A program made the position numbers and the translations under genes. Shown piece by piece: positions 17,055 to 25,623 of a stretch of DNA of 64,000 nucleotides. Position 1 is the first letter of the stretch; every line of letters begins with the position of its first letter. Below the pieces are notes generated by a model, which searched no databases, was not told where the DNA came from, and was given only the letters and a program-made list of their open reading frames with translations. Source of the stretch: Methylobacillus caricis (GTDB lineage: Bacteria > Pseudomonadota > Gammaproteobacteria > Burkholderiales > Methylophilaceae); NCBI RefSeq assembly GCF_020532705.1, contig NZ_JAJAVD010000001.1, positions 1,736,001-1,800,000 of the forward strand, in the 5' to 3' direction.

Positions 17055-18989
17055 ATGTCCAGTATATTCAACATCGGCAAAACGGCATTGAATGCGGCCC
17101 AGGTCGGCATCAATGTCACTGGTCACAATATCGCCAATGCATCCACTGATGGCTACTCGCGCCAGGTAATTGTGCAGTCCACTGCACAAGCACAGAACTG
17201 GGGCTTCGGCTTTATCGGCCAGGGGACACAAGTCGATACGGTCAAGCGTGTTTATAATGAATTGCTGACCAAGCAACTCAACAATAGCCAGTCAATCAGC
17301 AGCGCAATCAATGCGCAGCTCAGCAATATCAACCAGATTAACAGCATGCTGGCAGACTCCAGCGCGGGGCTTTCACCTGCGATACAGGACTTCTTCAACT
17401 CCATCAATGATCTTTCCACGGCCGCCAATGATCCTGCTGCACGCCAAGCGGTCATTTCTTCAGGTGAAGCATTGGTCAGCCGCTTCCAAAGCTTGGGAGA
17501 ACGTCTGCAGGAAATGCAGAGCAACGTCAATGCACAACTCACCACCAGCGTGGCCTCGGTAAATACCTATGCCAAGGAAATTGCGCGCCTTAATGAGGCC
17601 ATTGATGCAGCCACAAGCAGTACCGGCCAGCCTCCCAATGATTTGCTTGATCAGCGTGACCAGCTGGTATTGCAGCTCAATAAGGAAATCAAGGCCACTG
17701 TAGTGGTACAGGATGGCAATAAATACAATGTATTCATCGGCAACGGCATTCCGCTGGTTTCCGGGATGAAGTCATATTCTTTGACCACTGTTGCCTCCCC
17801 CACCGATCCCAGCAGGCTAGAAGTCGCATACCAGTCAGGAGGCACTACCAGCATCCTGTCGGAAAAAAGCCTGCAGGGCGGCACTATAGGTGGCGTACTG
17901 CAATATCGCAGCCAATCGCTGGATACGACCCAGAACACCTTGGGCCAGATTGCGATTGCACTTGCCCAATCATTCAATACCCAGCACCAGCAGGGGTTGA
18001 CTGCAAATGGTATCCCAGGTGGCAATTTCTTCAACATCCCGGCGCCTGAAGTTAACGGTAGTACCTACAACACTGGCACTGCAAATGTGGAAAGTAGCAT
18101 CACCAATGCGAATGTGCTGGCCGCCAGCGATTACCGCTTACGCTACGATGGCACCAACTACACCATCACGCGTATCAGCGATGGTGTAACGCAATCGTTT
18201 ACCAGCCTGCCCCAGACTATGGACGGCGTCAGCTTCTCCATCAGCTCCGGGAGCATGAACTCTGGAGATCAGTTTATTATTCGCCCAACGGCCAATGCAG
18301 CCAATAATATCAGCATGGCCATATCACAGATCGCAGATATAGCGGCCGGTGCACCAGCCGTTGCAGGAGTCGCTGACACTGCCAATACCGGCTCCGGCTC
18401 CATCAGCAGCATCAAGGTTGACAGCAACTATGCCAGCGCACCGCTGACCACGCCTTTCACCGTCAATTACAGTAGCGGCAACCTGAGTGGATTTCCCGCT
18501 GGCCAAGCCATCACTGTCACGACTTCCAGCGGCTCGACTACCTATCCAGCCGGTAGCAGCGTGCCATATACAGCGGGTGCAAGCATCAGTGTCGCCGGGC
18601 TGAGCTTCAGTATCAGCGGCACACCGGCAACTGGCGACCAGTTCACCATTAGCGCCAATACCAGCAATGCTTCAGGAGACAACCGCAACGCCTTGCAGCT
18701 CGCAGCCCTGCAAACAGGCAAGACCATGAATAACAGCACTGCTTCCTATCAGGATGTATTCAACCAGCTGGTGAGCTTCGTCGGCAACCGTACGCGTGAA
18801 TTACAGGTGACCGGTGCCGCGGAAGATGAACTACTCAAACAGACATTGACTACGCAGCAATCCGAGTCCGGCGTCAACCTGGATGAGGAAGCGGTTAACC
18901 TCCTTCGTTACCAGCAGGCTTACCAGGCAGCAGGCAAAGTCATGCAAATCGCCAGTACCCTGTTCGACACATTGTTGTCCATACGCTAA
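17055..18989 (+). CDS. flgK: Hook-filament junction protein FlgK (HAP1)
   Basis: FlgK is the first junction protein between hook and filament. The 644-residue protein has the rod-like N-terminal signature (MSSIFNIGKTALNAAQVGIN then VTGHNIANASTDGYSRQ) and the FlgK-specific helical block DFFNSINDLSTAANDPAARQ. A long Ser/Thr/Gly-rich central region (about 340-550) and the C-terminal GVNLDEEAVNLLRYQQAYQA helix complete it. The length is a little above the enteric form because of the central region. A sigma-28 promoter lies just upstream, and FlgN is its chaperone. Confidence 0.96.
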   Translation: MSSIFNIGKTALNAAQVGINVTGHNIANASTDGYSRQVIVQSTAQAQNWGFGFIGQGTQVDTVKRVYNELLTKQLNNSQSISSAINAQLSNINQINSMLADSSAGLSPAIQDFFNSINDLSTAANDPAARQAVISSGEALVSRFQSLGERLQEMQSNVNAQLTTSVASVNTYAKEIARLNEAIDAATSSTGQPPNDLLDQRDQLVLQLNKEIKATVVVQDGNKYNVFIGNGIPLVSGMKSYSLTTVASPTDPSRLEVAYQSGGTTSILSEKSLQGGTIGGVLQYRSQSLDTTQNTLGQIAIALAQSFNTQHQQGLTANGIPGGNFFNIPAPEVNGSTYNTGTANVESSITNANVLAASDYRLRYDGTNYTITRISDGVTQSFTSLPQTMDGVSFSISSGSMNSGDQFIIRPTANAANNISMAISQIADIAAGAPAVAGVADTANTGSGSISSIKVDSNYASAPLTTPFTVNYSSGNLSGFPAGQAITVTTSSGSTTYPAGSSVPYTAGASISVAGLSFSISGTPATGDQFTISANTSNASGDNRNALQLAALQTGKTMNNSTASYQDVFNQLVSFVGNRTRELQVTGAAEDELLKQTLTTQQSESGVNLDEEAVNLLRYQQAYQAAGKVMQIASTLFDTLLSIR

Positions 18990-19003
18990 ACACGAGGTCT
19001 ATC

Positions 19004-19918
19004 ATGCGCATCAGTACCAATACCATGTATCAGAACGGCGTAACCAGGCTTTCGCAGATACAGGCTGAACAAAGCAAGTTGATGGAGCAGATTTCCAGCA
19101 AGAAACGCATCCTGACGCCAGCCGATGATCCTGTAGGCTCTGCCCGGGCGTTGGGCATACAGAATTCACAAAGTATCAATACCCAGTTTGCCCGCAACCG
19201 CCAGTTTGCAGAAAACGGCATGAATACCGTTGAAAGCAACCTGAACAGCGTCACCGACATGCTGCTGGCAATGAAATCCACCTTGCTGGAAGGCGGTAAT
19301 GCCTCTTACGATAATACCCAGCGGAGCTATCTTGCCATAGACTTGCGCAATAACCTGGAAGGACTGATAGCGCTTGCCAATGCCAAGGATGGTAGTGGCA
19401 ATTACCTTTATTCTGGATACAAGACCGATACTGCACCTTATACGCAAACAGTAACCGGGGTGGCTTATAACGGCGATGACCAAGTGCGCAAGCTGCAGGT
19501 ATCCAGCAGCAGACAATTGGCAGTGACCGATACCGCTCCCAATATTTTCCAGTCCAATGGCAATGATGTATTTGCTACCCTGACCCAGATCGCCAACCTG
19601 CTTGATACCCCAGTGACCAATGATGCAGAAGCCCAGGCGCTGCGTGATGGGCTAGATACCGCTATCAATTCGTTGCAAGCTACCATGGATAATGTACTGA
19701 CTGTACGTGCACGCAATGGCTCAGGTTTAAAAGAGCTGGAATCCCTCAATACCGACGGTAGCGACCGTGACCTGCAATATGCAAAGTCCTTATCGGAAAT
19801 CCAGGACCTGGACTATGCCAAGGCACTGTCTGACCTGACCAAGCAACAAACGGTGCTGGAAGCAGCACAAAAGTCGTTTGTTGCCATCACCAGCCTGTCC
19901 CTGTTCAACCTGTTGTAA
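19004..19918 (+). CDS. flgL: Hook-filament junction protein FlgL (HAP3)
   Basis: FlgL is the second junction protein and resembles flagellin. The 304-residue product begins MRISTNTMYQNGVTRLSQIQ, with KRILTPADDPVGSARALGIQ (flagellin-like N-terminal helix), and ends in a long helix (DLTKQQTVLEAAQKSFVAIT). It starts 14 bases after flgK and shares its promoter. A perfect inverted repeat follows the stop at 19923-19948. Confidence 0.96.
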   Translation: MRISTNTMYQNGVTRLSQIQAEQSKLMEQISSKKRILTPADDPVGSARALGIQNSQSINTQFARNRQFAENGMNTVESNLNSVTDMLLAMKSTLLEGGNASYDNTQRSYLAIDLRNNLEGLIALANAKDGSGNYLYSGYKTDTAPYTQTVTGVAYNGDDQVRKLQVSSSRQLAVTDTAPNIFQSNGNDVFATLTQIANLLDTPVTNDAEAQALRDGLDTAINSLQATMDNVLTVRARNGSGLKELESLNTDGSDRDLQYAKSLSEIQDLDYAKALSDLTKQQTVLEAAQKSFVAITSLSLFNLL

Positions 19919-19922
19919 TACA

Positions 19923-19948
19923 GCATCCATAGCCCAGGCTATGGATGC
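19923..19948. terminator. Hairpin between convergent flgL and the EAL-HDOD gene
   Basis: GCATCCATAGCC and GGCTATGGATGC form a perfect 12-base-pair stem with a two-base centre, in the 39-base gap between two convergent stops. No T-tract follows on either strand, so it is a probable rather than typical bidirectional terminator. Part of it lies within a few bases of both stops. Confidence 0.6.
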
Positions 19949-19957
19949 ATAGCATGG

Positions 19958-21175
19958 TCAGATGCCCAACTCCTCCACCCAGGAGAGCGAGGCAATATGG
20001 CAATCGTTCACTTTATTCGGGTCAAGCTGCAGGTTGTTGGCAAGTGCAATCATGCGCGTATCATCCTGGCTCTCGCAGGCTTCTGCGAGTTCAAGAAATG
20101 GTCCGTAAACCCCTGTTCGATGCAACAAGGCATCATGCACAGCCTCAGGCAGGTCCACCTTCTCCAAAACCTGCTCCATCGGCATTTCCAGCATGCGGTC
20201 CAGCATGGAAAACACTCCCACTACGAACAGGTTGTCACGGCCGGCCTTGTCAAAATAACCCTCGCCTAATAATTCAGTCAGACGCCCACGGGTAATCGAG
20301 GTTTTCATGAGGGCAGGAGCTGCGGAATTCTCCCCAGCCGTCACCATGAGCAGTGTCAACCAGCGGTAAAGCTGCTTGGTTCCAATAATAGTCAAGGCAT
20401 GGCGAATTGACTGGATCTCACATGAAAGCCCAAACCCGACAGAATTGATATAACGTAAAAGTTTGAAAGAAAGTGCGGCATCGCGCTTGAATCCGCTTTC
20501 TATCTCTTGTATATCCGCATCGCGGCTGACCATGTTAAGTAGATCAAGCACTGCGGTAAATGCGGGGTTGATTACCTTGGCCGTGAAGGTTTCAGTATGG
20601 GCAAAATAAAACCCCTGGATCAAATGAAAGCCTATTTTCTTGCAGAGTTCATATTGCTCTTGATGCTCAACTTTTTCTGCCACTATCTTCAGAGTCAAGC
20701 TTTGATAATCCAGAAAGCGCTTGGCAACCTCATCCATTGAAAATGCAAGGATATCGATCTTGATGAAATCGGCACAATCGATCAGCGGCGATCCCAGCAA
20801 TGAAGTGCCTTTATCCTTGAGCGCTATCTTGTATCCACGTTTGCGCAGAAATTGACAACGTTCCACCATTGCAGGTCCAGGCACTGTGATATCTGCCAGT
20901 TCCAGCACAGTTCTTGCAGGCGGCAACAACTCCAGGAATTCGCTATGCAGCATTTCCTCGCTGACGTTGATGAAAGCCATCTTGTCGCCAAGCAACCATT
21001 GGGCGCCCATATCGCTGATTGTATTCACCAGCACCCGGGTACAGGCCTGCAAGCTGCTCTCGAACACAGCTGTAGTCGCTTCTCCGCTATGCCGGAAGAA
21101 AAGCTCATACGCCACGATATCCTGGTTAATATTCATGATTGGCTGTCGGCCAATGAATGCCTGGTCTTGTCTCAT
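19958..21175 (-). CDS. Degenerate EAL plus HDOD domain signalling protein
   Basis: This belongs to the YuxH/CdgJ-like family: an N-terminal EAL-type domain (about 1-200) fused to a C-terminal HDOD domain (about 205-395). The EAL motif reads YELFF. The acidic pair that binds catalytic metals in active phosphodiesterases (DDFG) reads KDKG here, so cyclic-di-GMP hydrolysis is unlikely. The HDOD part carries FKLLRYINSVGFGLSCEIQS and IRHALTIIGTKQLYRWL. Relatives act as regulatory scaffolds and some affect motility. It lies 53 bases after fliR on the same strand and is probably the last gene of the fliL-R run. No transmembrane segment is seen, so it should be cytoplasmic. Confidence 0.85.
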   Translation of the reverse strand: MRQDQAFIGRQPIMNINQDIVAYELFFRHSGEATTAVFESSLQACTRVLVNTISDMGAQWLLGDKMAFINVSEEMLHSEFLELLPPARTVLELADITVPGPAMVERCQFLRKRGYKIALKDKGTSLLGSPLIDCADFIKIDILAFSMDEVAKRFLDYQSLTLKIVAEKVEHQEQYELCKKIGFHLIQGFYFAHTETFTAKVINPAFTAVLDLLNMVSRDADIQEIESGFKRDAALSFKLLRYINSVGFGLSCEIQSIRHALTIIGTKQLYRWLTLLMVTAGENSAAPALMKTSITRGRLTELLGEGYFDKAGRDNLFVVGVFSMLDRMLEMPMEQVLEKVDLPEAVHDALLHRTGVYGPFLELAEACESQDDTRMIALANNLQLDPNKVNDCHIASLSWVEELGI

Positions 21176-21228
21176 ACAATCAAACTCTCAATATTGATAT
21201 TCTGCTGCTTGGCATTTATCGCCATCTG

Positions 21229-22032
21229 CTAATCAGGGCGAGGCAGGGTTGCCCGCACAGGTTGCGCTATTTCCTGCATAAAGCTCATGCTTTCATACAT
21301 CAATTTCTGCACAGGTTGCAACATATGTGGCAAAGCCAGCGTCAGCACCAAAAAGCCCAGCCCTATGGTAATAGGGAAACCTATCCCAAAAAGATTAAGC
21401 TGTGGTGCCGTTCTTGTCAGAATACCCAATGCCATATTGGCCATCAGCAGTGCAGTTACAATCGGCAGTGATATCAGCAAGCCTACACTGAATATCTTGC
21501 CGCCCCATAGGGCAATTTTATATGGATTTATATGAAAATTGGGCTCAGCTGTAATCGGAAAACTTTGAAAACTGTCAGCCAGCGTGGAAATCACAACCAG
21601 ATGTCCATTAATCCCAAAGAATATCAGCATGGATAGTACAACCAGAAACTGTCCAATTGCCGTGCTCTGGCCTTGGGTCTGAGGGTCATAAAAACTGGCA
21701 AACCCAAGCCCCATCGTCATTCCGGAAGCTTGGCCTGCCATTTCAATGGCAGCAAAAATAATACGCAAGCTGAACCCCATGGCGGCCCCTATCAGTATCT
21801 GCTGCGCCAGGATCAAGAGGCCACTCATGGAAAATATCGATAATGGAGGAATATCCGGCATGGTGGGGATCAGCATCAATGTCAACACCAAGCCAAATCC
21901 CAACCTGATGGTATTGGGCAATGCCCGGTGACTGAATATGGGAGCTGCCACCATAAAGGCAAGAATGCGCGTGAGAGGCCAGAACAGCGTGGCGATCCAT
22001 ACCTGCAGGAACTCGCTACTGACTGTGACCAT
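21229..22032 (-). CDS. fliR: Flagellar export gate protein FliR
   Basis: FliR is an integral component of the export gate core (FliPQR helix). The 267-residue protein is hydrophobic, with about six membrane segments. It contains FVAAPIFSHRALPN-like residues (VAAPIFSHRALPNTIRLGFG, about 28-47) and IAIEMAGQASGMTMGLGFAS-type motifs (AAIEMAGQASGMTMGLGFAS), both conserved in FliR. The nearest membrane partner genes fliQ and fliP lie directly upstream in the usual order. Confidence 0.95.
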   Translation of the reverse strand: MVTVSSEFLQVWIATLFWPLTRILAFMVAAPIFSHRALPNTIRLGFGLVLTLMLIPTMPDIPPLSIFSMSGLLILAQQILIGAAMGFSLRIIFAAIEMAGQASGMTMGLGFASFYDPQTQGQSTAIGQFLVVLSMLIFFGINGHLVVISTLADSFQSFPITAEPNFHINPYKIALWGGKIFSVGLLISLPIVTALLMANMALGILTRTAPQLNLFGIGFPITIGLGFLVLTLALPHMLQPVQKLMYESMSFMQEIAQPVRATLPRPD

Positions 22033-22041
22033 AGAGTTTGT

Positions 22042-22314
22042 CTAGCCTGCCAAGGAGGGGATGCTTGTCAGTACATGGCGCAGATAATCAGTGAATACGG
22101 ATAGCATCCATGGGCCTGCAATCAGCAAGGTAGCAAATACGCCAACCAGTTTAGGAATGAACGTCAAAGTAGCTTCGTTAATCTGGGTGGCCGCCTGAAA
22201 AATACTGACCAGCAGGCCAATCATCAGCACCACCAGCAACACCGGGCCCGCTATAAGCAACAATACTTCCATGGCCTGCTGGCCTATGGTCATGACACTT
22301 TCAGGGCTCATCAT
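22042..22314 (-). CDS. fliQ: Flagellar export gate protein FliQ
   Basis: FliQ is the small two-helix gate subunit. The 90-residue product begins MSPESVMTIGQQAMEVLLLI and contains VSIFQAATQINEATLTFIPK between its two hydrophobic segments, a nearly invariant FliQ block. An additional Met lies one residue upstream of MSPES. The size is typical. It sits between fliP and fliR. Confidence 0.96.
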   Translation of the reverse strand: MMSPESVMTIGQQAMEVLLLIAGPVLLVVLMIGLLVSIFQAATQINEATLTFIPKLVGVFATLLIAGPWMLSVFTDYLRHVLTSIPSLAG

Positions 22315-22326
22315 AATCGTCAGGCC

Positions 22327-23079
22327 TCAATAAAAACTCTGCGCCAGTGAACCAAGCAGCAGCTGCCACCCATCCACCAGCACAAACAACATCAGCTTAA
22401 ATGGCAATGCCACAATGGCAGGCGAAACCATCATCATCCCCATGGACATCAGGATGCTGGCTACCACCATATCAATGATGAGAAAGGGAATAAAAATAGC
22501 AAAACCGATCTGGAATGCTGTTTTCAGCTCACTGGTCATAAATGCAGGTACCAACACTCGCAGGGGTACATCTTCAGGCTTCTCCACGGCTTCGCTGCGG
22601 GACATTTTGAGGAACAGGGCCAAGTCAGACTCACGCGTCTGCTTGAGCATGAATTCCTTGAGCGGCACCGCCCCTTTCACCATGGCCTCTTGCATGGAAA
22701 TGCGATCCTCATCAAATGGTTGGTAAGCCTCCGTATAGATCCGATCAAATACCGGGCTCATGACAAAAAGGGTTAAAAACAACGCAAGACCTACCAATAC
22801 CTGATTGGGCGGCGATGACTGGGTGCCTAATGCCTGGCGCAGCAGGGACAGTACGATGATGATGCGTGTAAACCCTGTCATCATGAGCAATGCTGCCGGC
22901 AGGAATGACAGCGATGTCAATAACAACAGCGTCTGAATACTGAGCGAGTAGTTCTGCCCACCGCCAGCTGCAGGCTGGCTATTGATCAGGCCAACACCTC
23001 CAGGCTCGGCTGCACCAGACAGCACTGGCAGAATCAACAACAGACCAAAAGACAGATATTGGATCAGGCGTTTTTGCAT
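22327..23079 (-). CDS. fliP: Flagellar export gate protein FliP
   Basis: FliP forms the pentameric pore of the export gate. The 250-residue protein begins with a cleavable signal peptide (to about residue 24), unusual for an inner-membrane protein but typical for FliP. It contains [20 protein letters not shown], the [19 protein letters not shown] segment and [20 protein letters not shown] near the C terminus. It is 12 bases upstream of fliQ. Confidence 0.97.
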   Translation of the reverse strand: MQKRLIQYLSFGLLLILPVLSGAAEPGGVGLINSQPAAGGGQNYSLSIQTLLLLTSLSFLPAALLMMTGFTRIIIVLSLLRQALGTQSSPPNQVLVGLALFLTLFVMSPVFDRIYTEAYQPFDEDRISMQEAMVKGAVPLKEFMLKQTRESDLALFLKMSRSEAVEKPEDVPLRVLVPAFMTSELKTAFQIGFAIFIPFLIIDMVVASILMSMGMMMVSPAIVALPFKLMLFVLVDGWQLLLGSLAQSFY

Positions 23080-23085
23080 GATGCT

Positions 23086-23541
23086 TCAGGGATTTTCTGA
23101 CATAGATTTTTTTGATATGGCCTTTTTCAGCCAGGCTGAGAAAGGTGTGCTCGGGGTAGCTGCAGCCTGCTCGGCAACAATGGCAGAAATATCAGCCCCA
23201 GCTTCCAGGTTGGCCAGGCTGCTGACCTGCCCGGGAGCAACACCCACCACAATCCAGCGATCTGCCACCTGAACCACCACCACTTTTTCACGGCTGCCCA
23301 CATTGACGCCTCCGACAATGCGTGCGACCGACTGATGCTGGTTCAAACCAGGCGTCATGCGTTTCATTAGCCATGCAATGGCTACCATTACCCCAAGAAC
23401 GATAGCCAGGCCAAGAATCATTCTCAGCAGGCTGCCAGTAGGCGATACTTCCTGAGTCTCGGCCGCCTGTATCAAAATAGGCATTCCCAGCAACAAGACA
23501 CTTGTCAAGCAAACTGGCTTGATGAACACACGTGGCATCAT
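23086..23541 (-). CDS. fliO: Flagellar biosynthesis protein FliO
   Basis: FliO is a small membrane protein that helps assemble the FliP ring. The 151-residue product has a signal-like N terminus (MMPRVFIKPVCLTSVLLLGM), a transmembrane helix at about 38-60 (MILGLAIVLGVMVAIAWLMK) and a cytoplasmic domain with VGSREKVVVVQVADRWIVVG, the FliO signature. The assignment is supported by its place between fliN and fliP; the family is weakly conserved. Confidence 0.92.
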   Translation of the reverse strand: MMPRVFIKPVCLTSVLLLGMPILIQAAETQEVSPTGSLLRMILGLAIVLGVMVAIAWLMKRMTPGLNQHQSVARIVGGVNVGSREKVVVVQVADRWIVVGVAPGQVSSLANLEAGADISAIVAEQAAATPSTPFSAWLKKAISKKSMSENP

Positions 23542-23545
23542 GGGC

Positions 23546-23965
23546 TTACTTGTTGATCTTGCGGATGCGTTCAGCCGGAGTAATGATGTCGGTCAGGCGA
23601 ATACCAAATTTATCATTGACCACCACCACTTCGCCCTGGGCAATCAGACAACCGTTGACCAGCACATCCATAGGCTCACCAGCCATGCCATCCAGCTCAA
23701 CCACTGAGCCTTGGGCCAGTTGCAGCAAGTTTTTGATCGCAATCTTGGTTCTGCCCAGCTCAACCGTCAGCTGTACCGGGATATCAAGAATGAAATCAAT
23801 ATCGTTCTGTGTTTCATGCAGTTTGTTCTTGGCAGAAAATTCGGTAAATACCGGTGCTTGCTCAGCTTTGCTGTCTTGCAACACAGCTGCCTCGGCCTCG
23901 CTCTGCTCCGCCATGGCTGCGCCCCAGTCATCCATTATTTCTGCGTCATTTGGATCAATCGCCAT
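23546..23965 (-). CDS. fliN: Flagellar motor switch protein FliN
   Basis: FliN forms the lower C ring with FliM. The 139-residue protein has a variable acidic N terminus (about 1-55). The C-terminal SpoA domain (about 57-137) contains IPVQLTVELGRTKIAIKNLL and DVLVNGCLIAQGEVVVVNDK, ending FGIRLTDIITPAERIRK. The start overlaps the end of fliM by 11 bases, consistent with coupled translation. Confidence 0.96.
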   Translation of the reverse strand: MAIDPNDAEIMDDWGAAMAEQSEAEAAVLQDSKAEQAPVFTEFSAKNKLHETQNDIDFILDIPVQLTVELGRTKIAIKNLLQLAQGSVVELDGMAGEPMDVLVNGCLIAQGEVVVVNDKFGIRLTDIITPAERIRKINK

Positions 23966-24962
23966 AGGGTTCCTCTCCTTTTACATATTCGGTTGAATTC
24001 GATCGCAGCAACTTTTCCACCCGCAATGCATATTGACCATTGAAAATTCCGTACTTGCACTGCATGACCGGCACATTGTCCACTTTAGCTTCTATATTTT
24101 CCGAAATCGACAGTGGTATCACATCACCGACCTTCATGTTGAGTATGTCGCCAAGCATCATGTCGGCCTTGGCAAGATCCGCCACCAGCATCACTTCGGC
24201 ACTCTGGATCTGCTGTGTCATCAGCCGTACCCAACGCTTATCAACCCCCAGGGTCTCACCCTGCAAAGGCGATGTCAGCACATCCCGTATCGGCTCTATC
24301 ATCGAGTAGGGGAAACAGAAATGCACCTCGCCGCTGGAGGCACCAAGCTCGATATTGAACGTGGTAGAAACCACTACTTCATTGGGCGTTGCAATATTGG
24401 CAAACTGGGTATTCATTTCCGAACGGATGTACTCAAACTCCAACGGATAAACCGGCTCCCAGGACTTGGCATAGGTCTCGAACACAATCGCCAGGATCCG
24501 CTGGATGATCCGCTGCTCAGTCTGGGTAAAATCACGTCCTTCCACACGGGTATGAAAGCGTCCATCCCCGCCAAACAGGTTATCGACGATCAGAAAAACC
24601 AGTGTCGGATCGAACACCATCAAGGCAGTACCGCGCAGGGGCTTCATCTGAACCAGGTTGAGGTTGGTGGGTACTACGAGGTTACGGATAAATTCACTGT
24701 ATTTGGACACCTTGACCGGGCCGACCGATACCTCGGTAGTACGGCGCAGGAAGTTGAACAAGCCGATCCTGAGCAAGCGAGCAAACCGCTCATTGATAAT
24801 TTCCAGCGTTGGCATACGCCCACGGACGATGCGCTCCTGGGTAGCCAGGTTATAGTTACGTACCCCGGCAGGATCGGCTGCAGGGGTATCATCTTCCTGC
24901 TCGTTGGTCACCCCCCTTAGCAGGGCATCGACCTCTTCCTGGGAAAGAAAATTATCCGCCAT
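23955..24962 (-). CDS. fliM: Flagellar motor switch protein FliM
   Basis: FliM is the C-ring protein that binds phosphorylated CheY and sets rotation direction. The 335-residue protein begins MADNFLSQEEVDALLRGV, the N-terminal CheY-binding motif. A middle CheC-like domain (about 45-230, with RIGLFNFLRRTTEVSVGPVK) and a C-terminal SpoA domain (about 250-325) follow. It sits between fliL and fliN. Confidence 0.97.
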   Translation of the reverse strand: MADNFLSQEEVDALLRGVTNEQEDDTPAADPAGVRNYNLATQERIVRGRMPTLEIINERFARLLRIGLFNFLRRTTEVSVGPVKVSKYSEFIRNLVVPTNLNLVQMKPLRGTALMVFDPTLVFLIVDNLFGGDGRFHTRVEGRDFTQTEQRIIQRILAIVFETYAKSWEPVYPLEFEYIRSEMNTQFANIATPNEVVVSTTFNIELGASSGEVHFCFPYSMIEPIRDVLTSPLQGETLGVDKRWVRLMTQQIQSAEVMLVADLAKADMMLGDILNMKVGDVIPLSISENIEAKVDNVPVMQCKYGIFNGQYALRVEKLLRSNSTEYVKGEEPYGD

Positions 24963-24971
24963 GGTATTAGG

Positions 24972-25463
24972 TTATTGAATCACGAAGGAAGTAAAAAATA
25001 CTGCCTTGACAAGCTGCGGCTTTTCACCCGCGACAAAGGGCTCAGAAAGCTGTGCAATCAACTCGGCGGTCAATGCTTTTTTCCCTTCAACACTTAACAG
25101 CTCGGAAGATTTTTTGCTACTTAGCAATATCAGGATACGGCTACGCACGCTGGGCATATGTAACTTGATCAGGTCAGCCTGTGCCTGATCCTCTACTTGC
25201 ACACTGATATCAGTTTGCAGATATTGGTCTTCAGGATCAGGCTGCAAATTAACTGTAAAAGTTTCAAGGGTAAGAAACACCGGGTCCTTGACAACTTTTT
25301 TTTGCTCCTTCTGCTTTGCATCATGTCCACTGGAATGCTGGCCAAAATACCAGGCCGCACCTCCTGCAATAGCAGCCACCAGCAAGCCACCAACAATTGC
25401 CAGGATCAATATTTTCTTGGACTTTTTCGGCTGAACTTCTTTTGCCGCCTCTTGCTCTGCCAT
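24972..25463 (-). CDS. fliL: Flagellar basal body-associated protein FliL
   Basis: FliL is a single-pass inner-membrane protein that surrounds the stator and supports torque. The 163-residue product has a charged cytoplasmic N terminus, a helix at about 19-42 (ILILAIVGGLLVAAIAGGAA) and a periplasmic domain with FTVNLQPDPEDQYLQTDISV, the FliL signature. AAGAAGG lies ahead of the ATG. A gap of 160 bases separates it from fliK; no sigma-28 promoter is seen there, though an internal promoter for fliL-R is possible. Confidence 0.95.
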   Translation of the reverse strand: MAEQEAAKEVQPKKSKKILILAIVGGLLVAAIAGGAAWYFGQHSSGHDAKQKEQKKVVKDPVFLTLETFTVNLQPDPEDQYLQTDISVQVEDQAQADLIKLHMPSVRSRILILLSSKKSSELLSVEGKKALTAELIAQLSEPFVAGEKPQLVKAVFFTSFVIQ

Positions 25464-25623
25464 GTTTCTACCCTTCTTGCCGAATGACTATCGCGTTTGA
25501 AATATTATGAAAGAAATGCAACGATAGAATGCACGAAATAGAAGGAGGAAACTAGGTCAAATCCAAAAATTGGCTTGTATATCCCTTAATATCAGGGTGA
25601 ATCAAGAGCTAGGTCATGAATGT

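Noticed and set aside
21176-21228. GGCGATAA near the EAL-HDOD gene as a sigma-28 promoter
   Set aside because: A -10-like box is present, but no TAAA-type -35 lies 11 bases upstream.
24033-24920. 295-codon open frame on the plus strand
   Set aside because: It is entirely antisense to fliM, whose protein is complete and conserved; the translation shows no domain and is rich in His/Arg as expected for an opposite-strand shadow.
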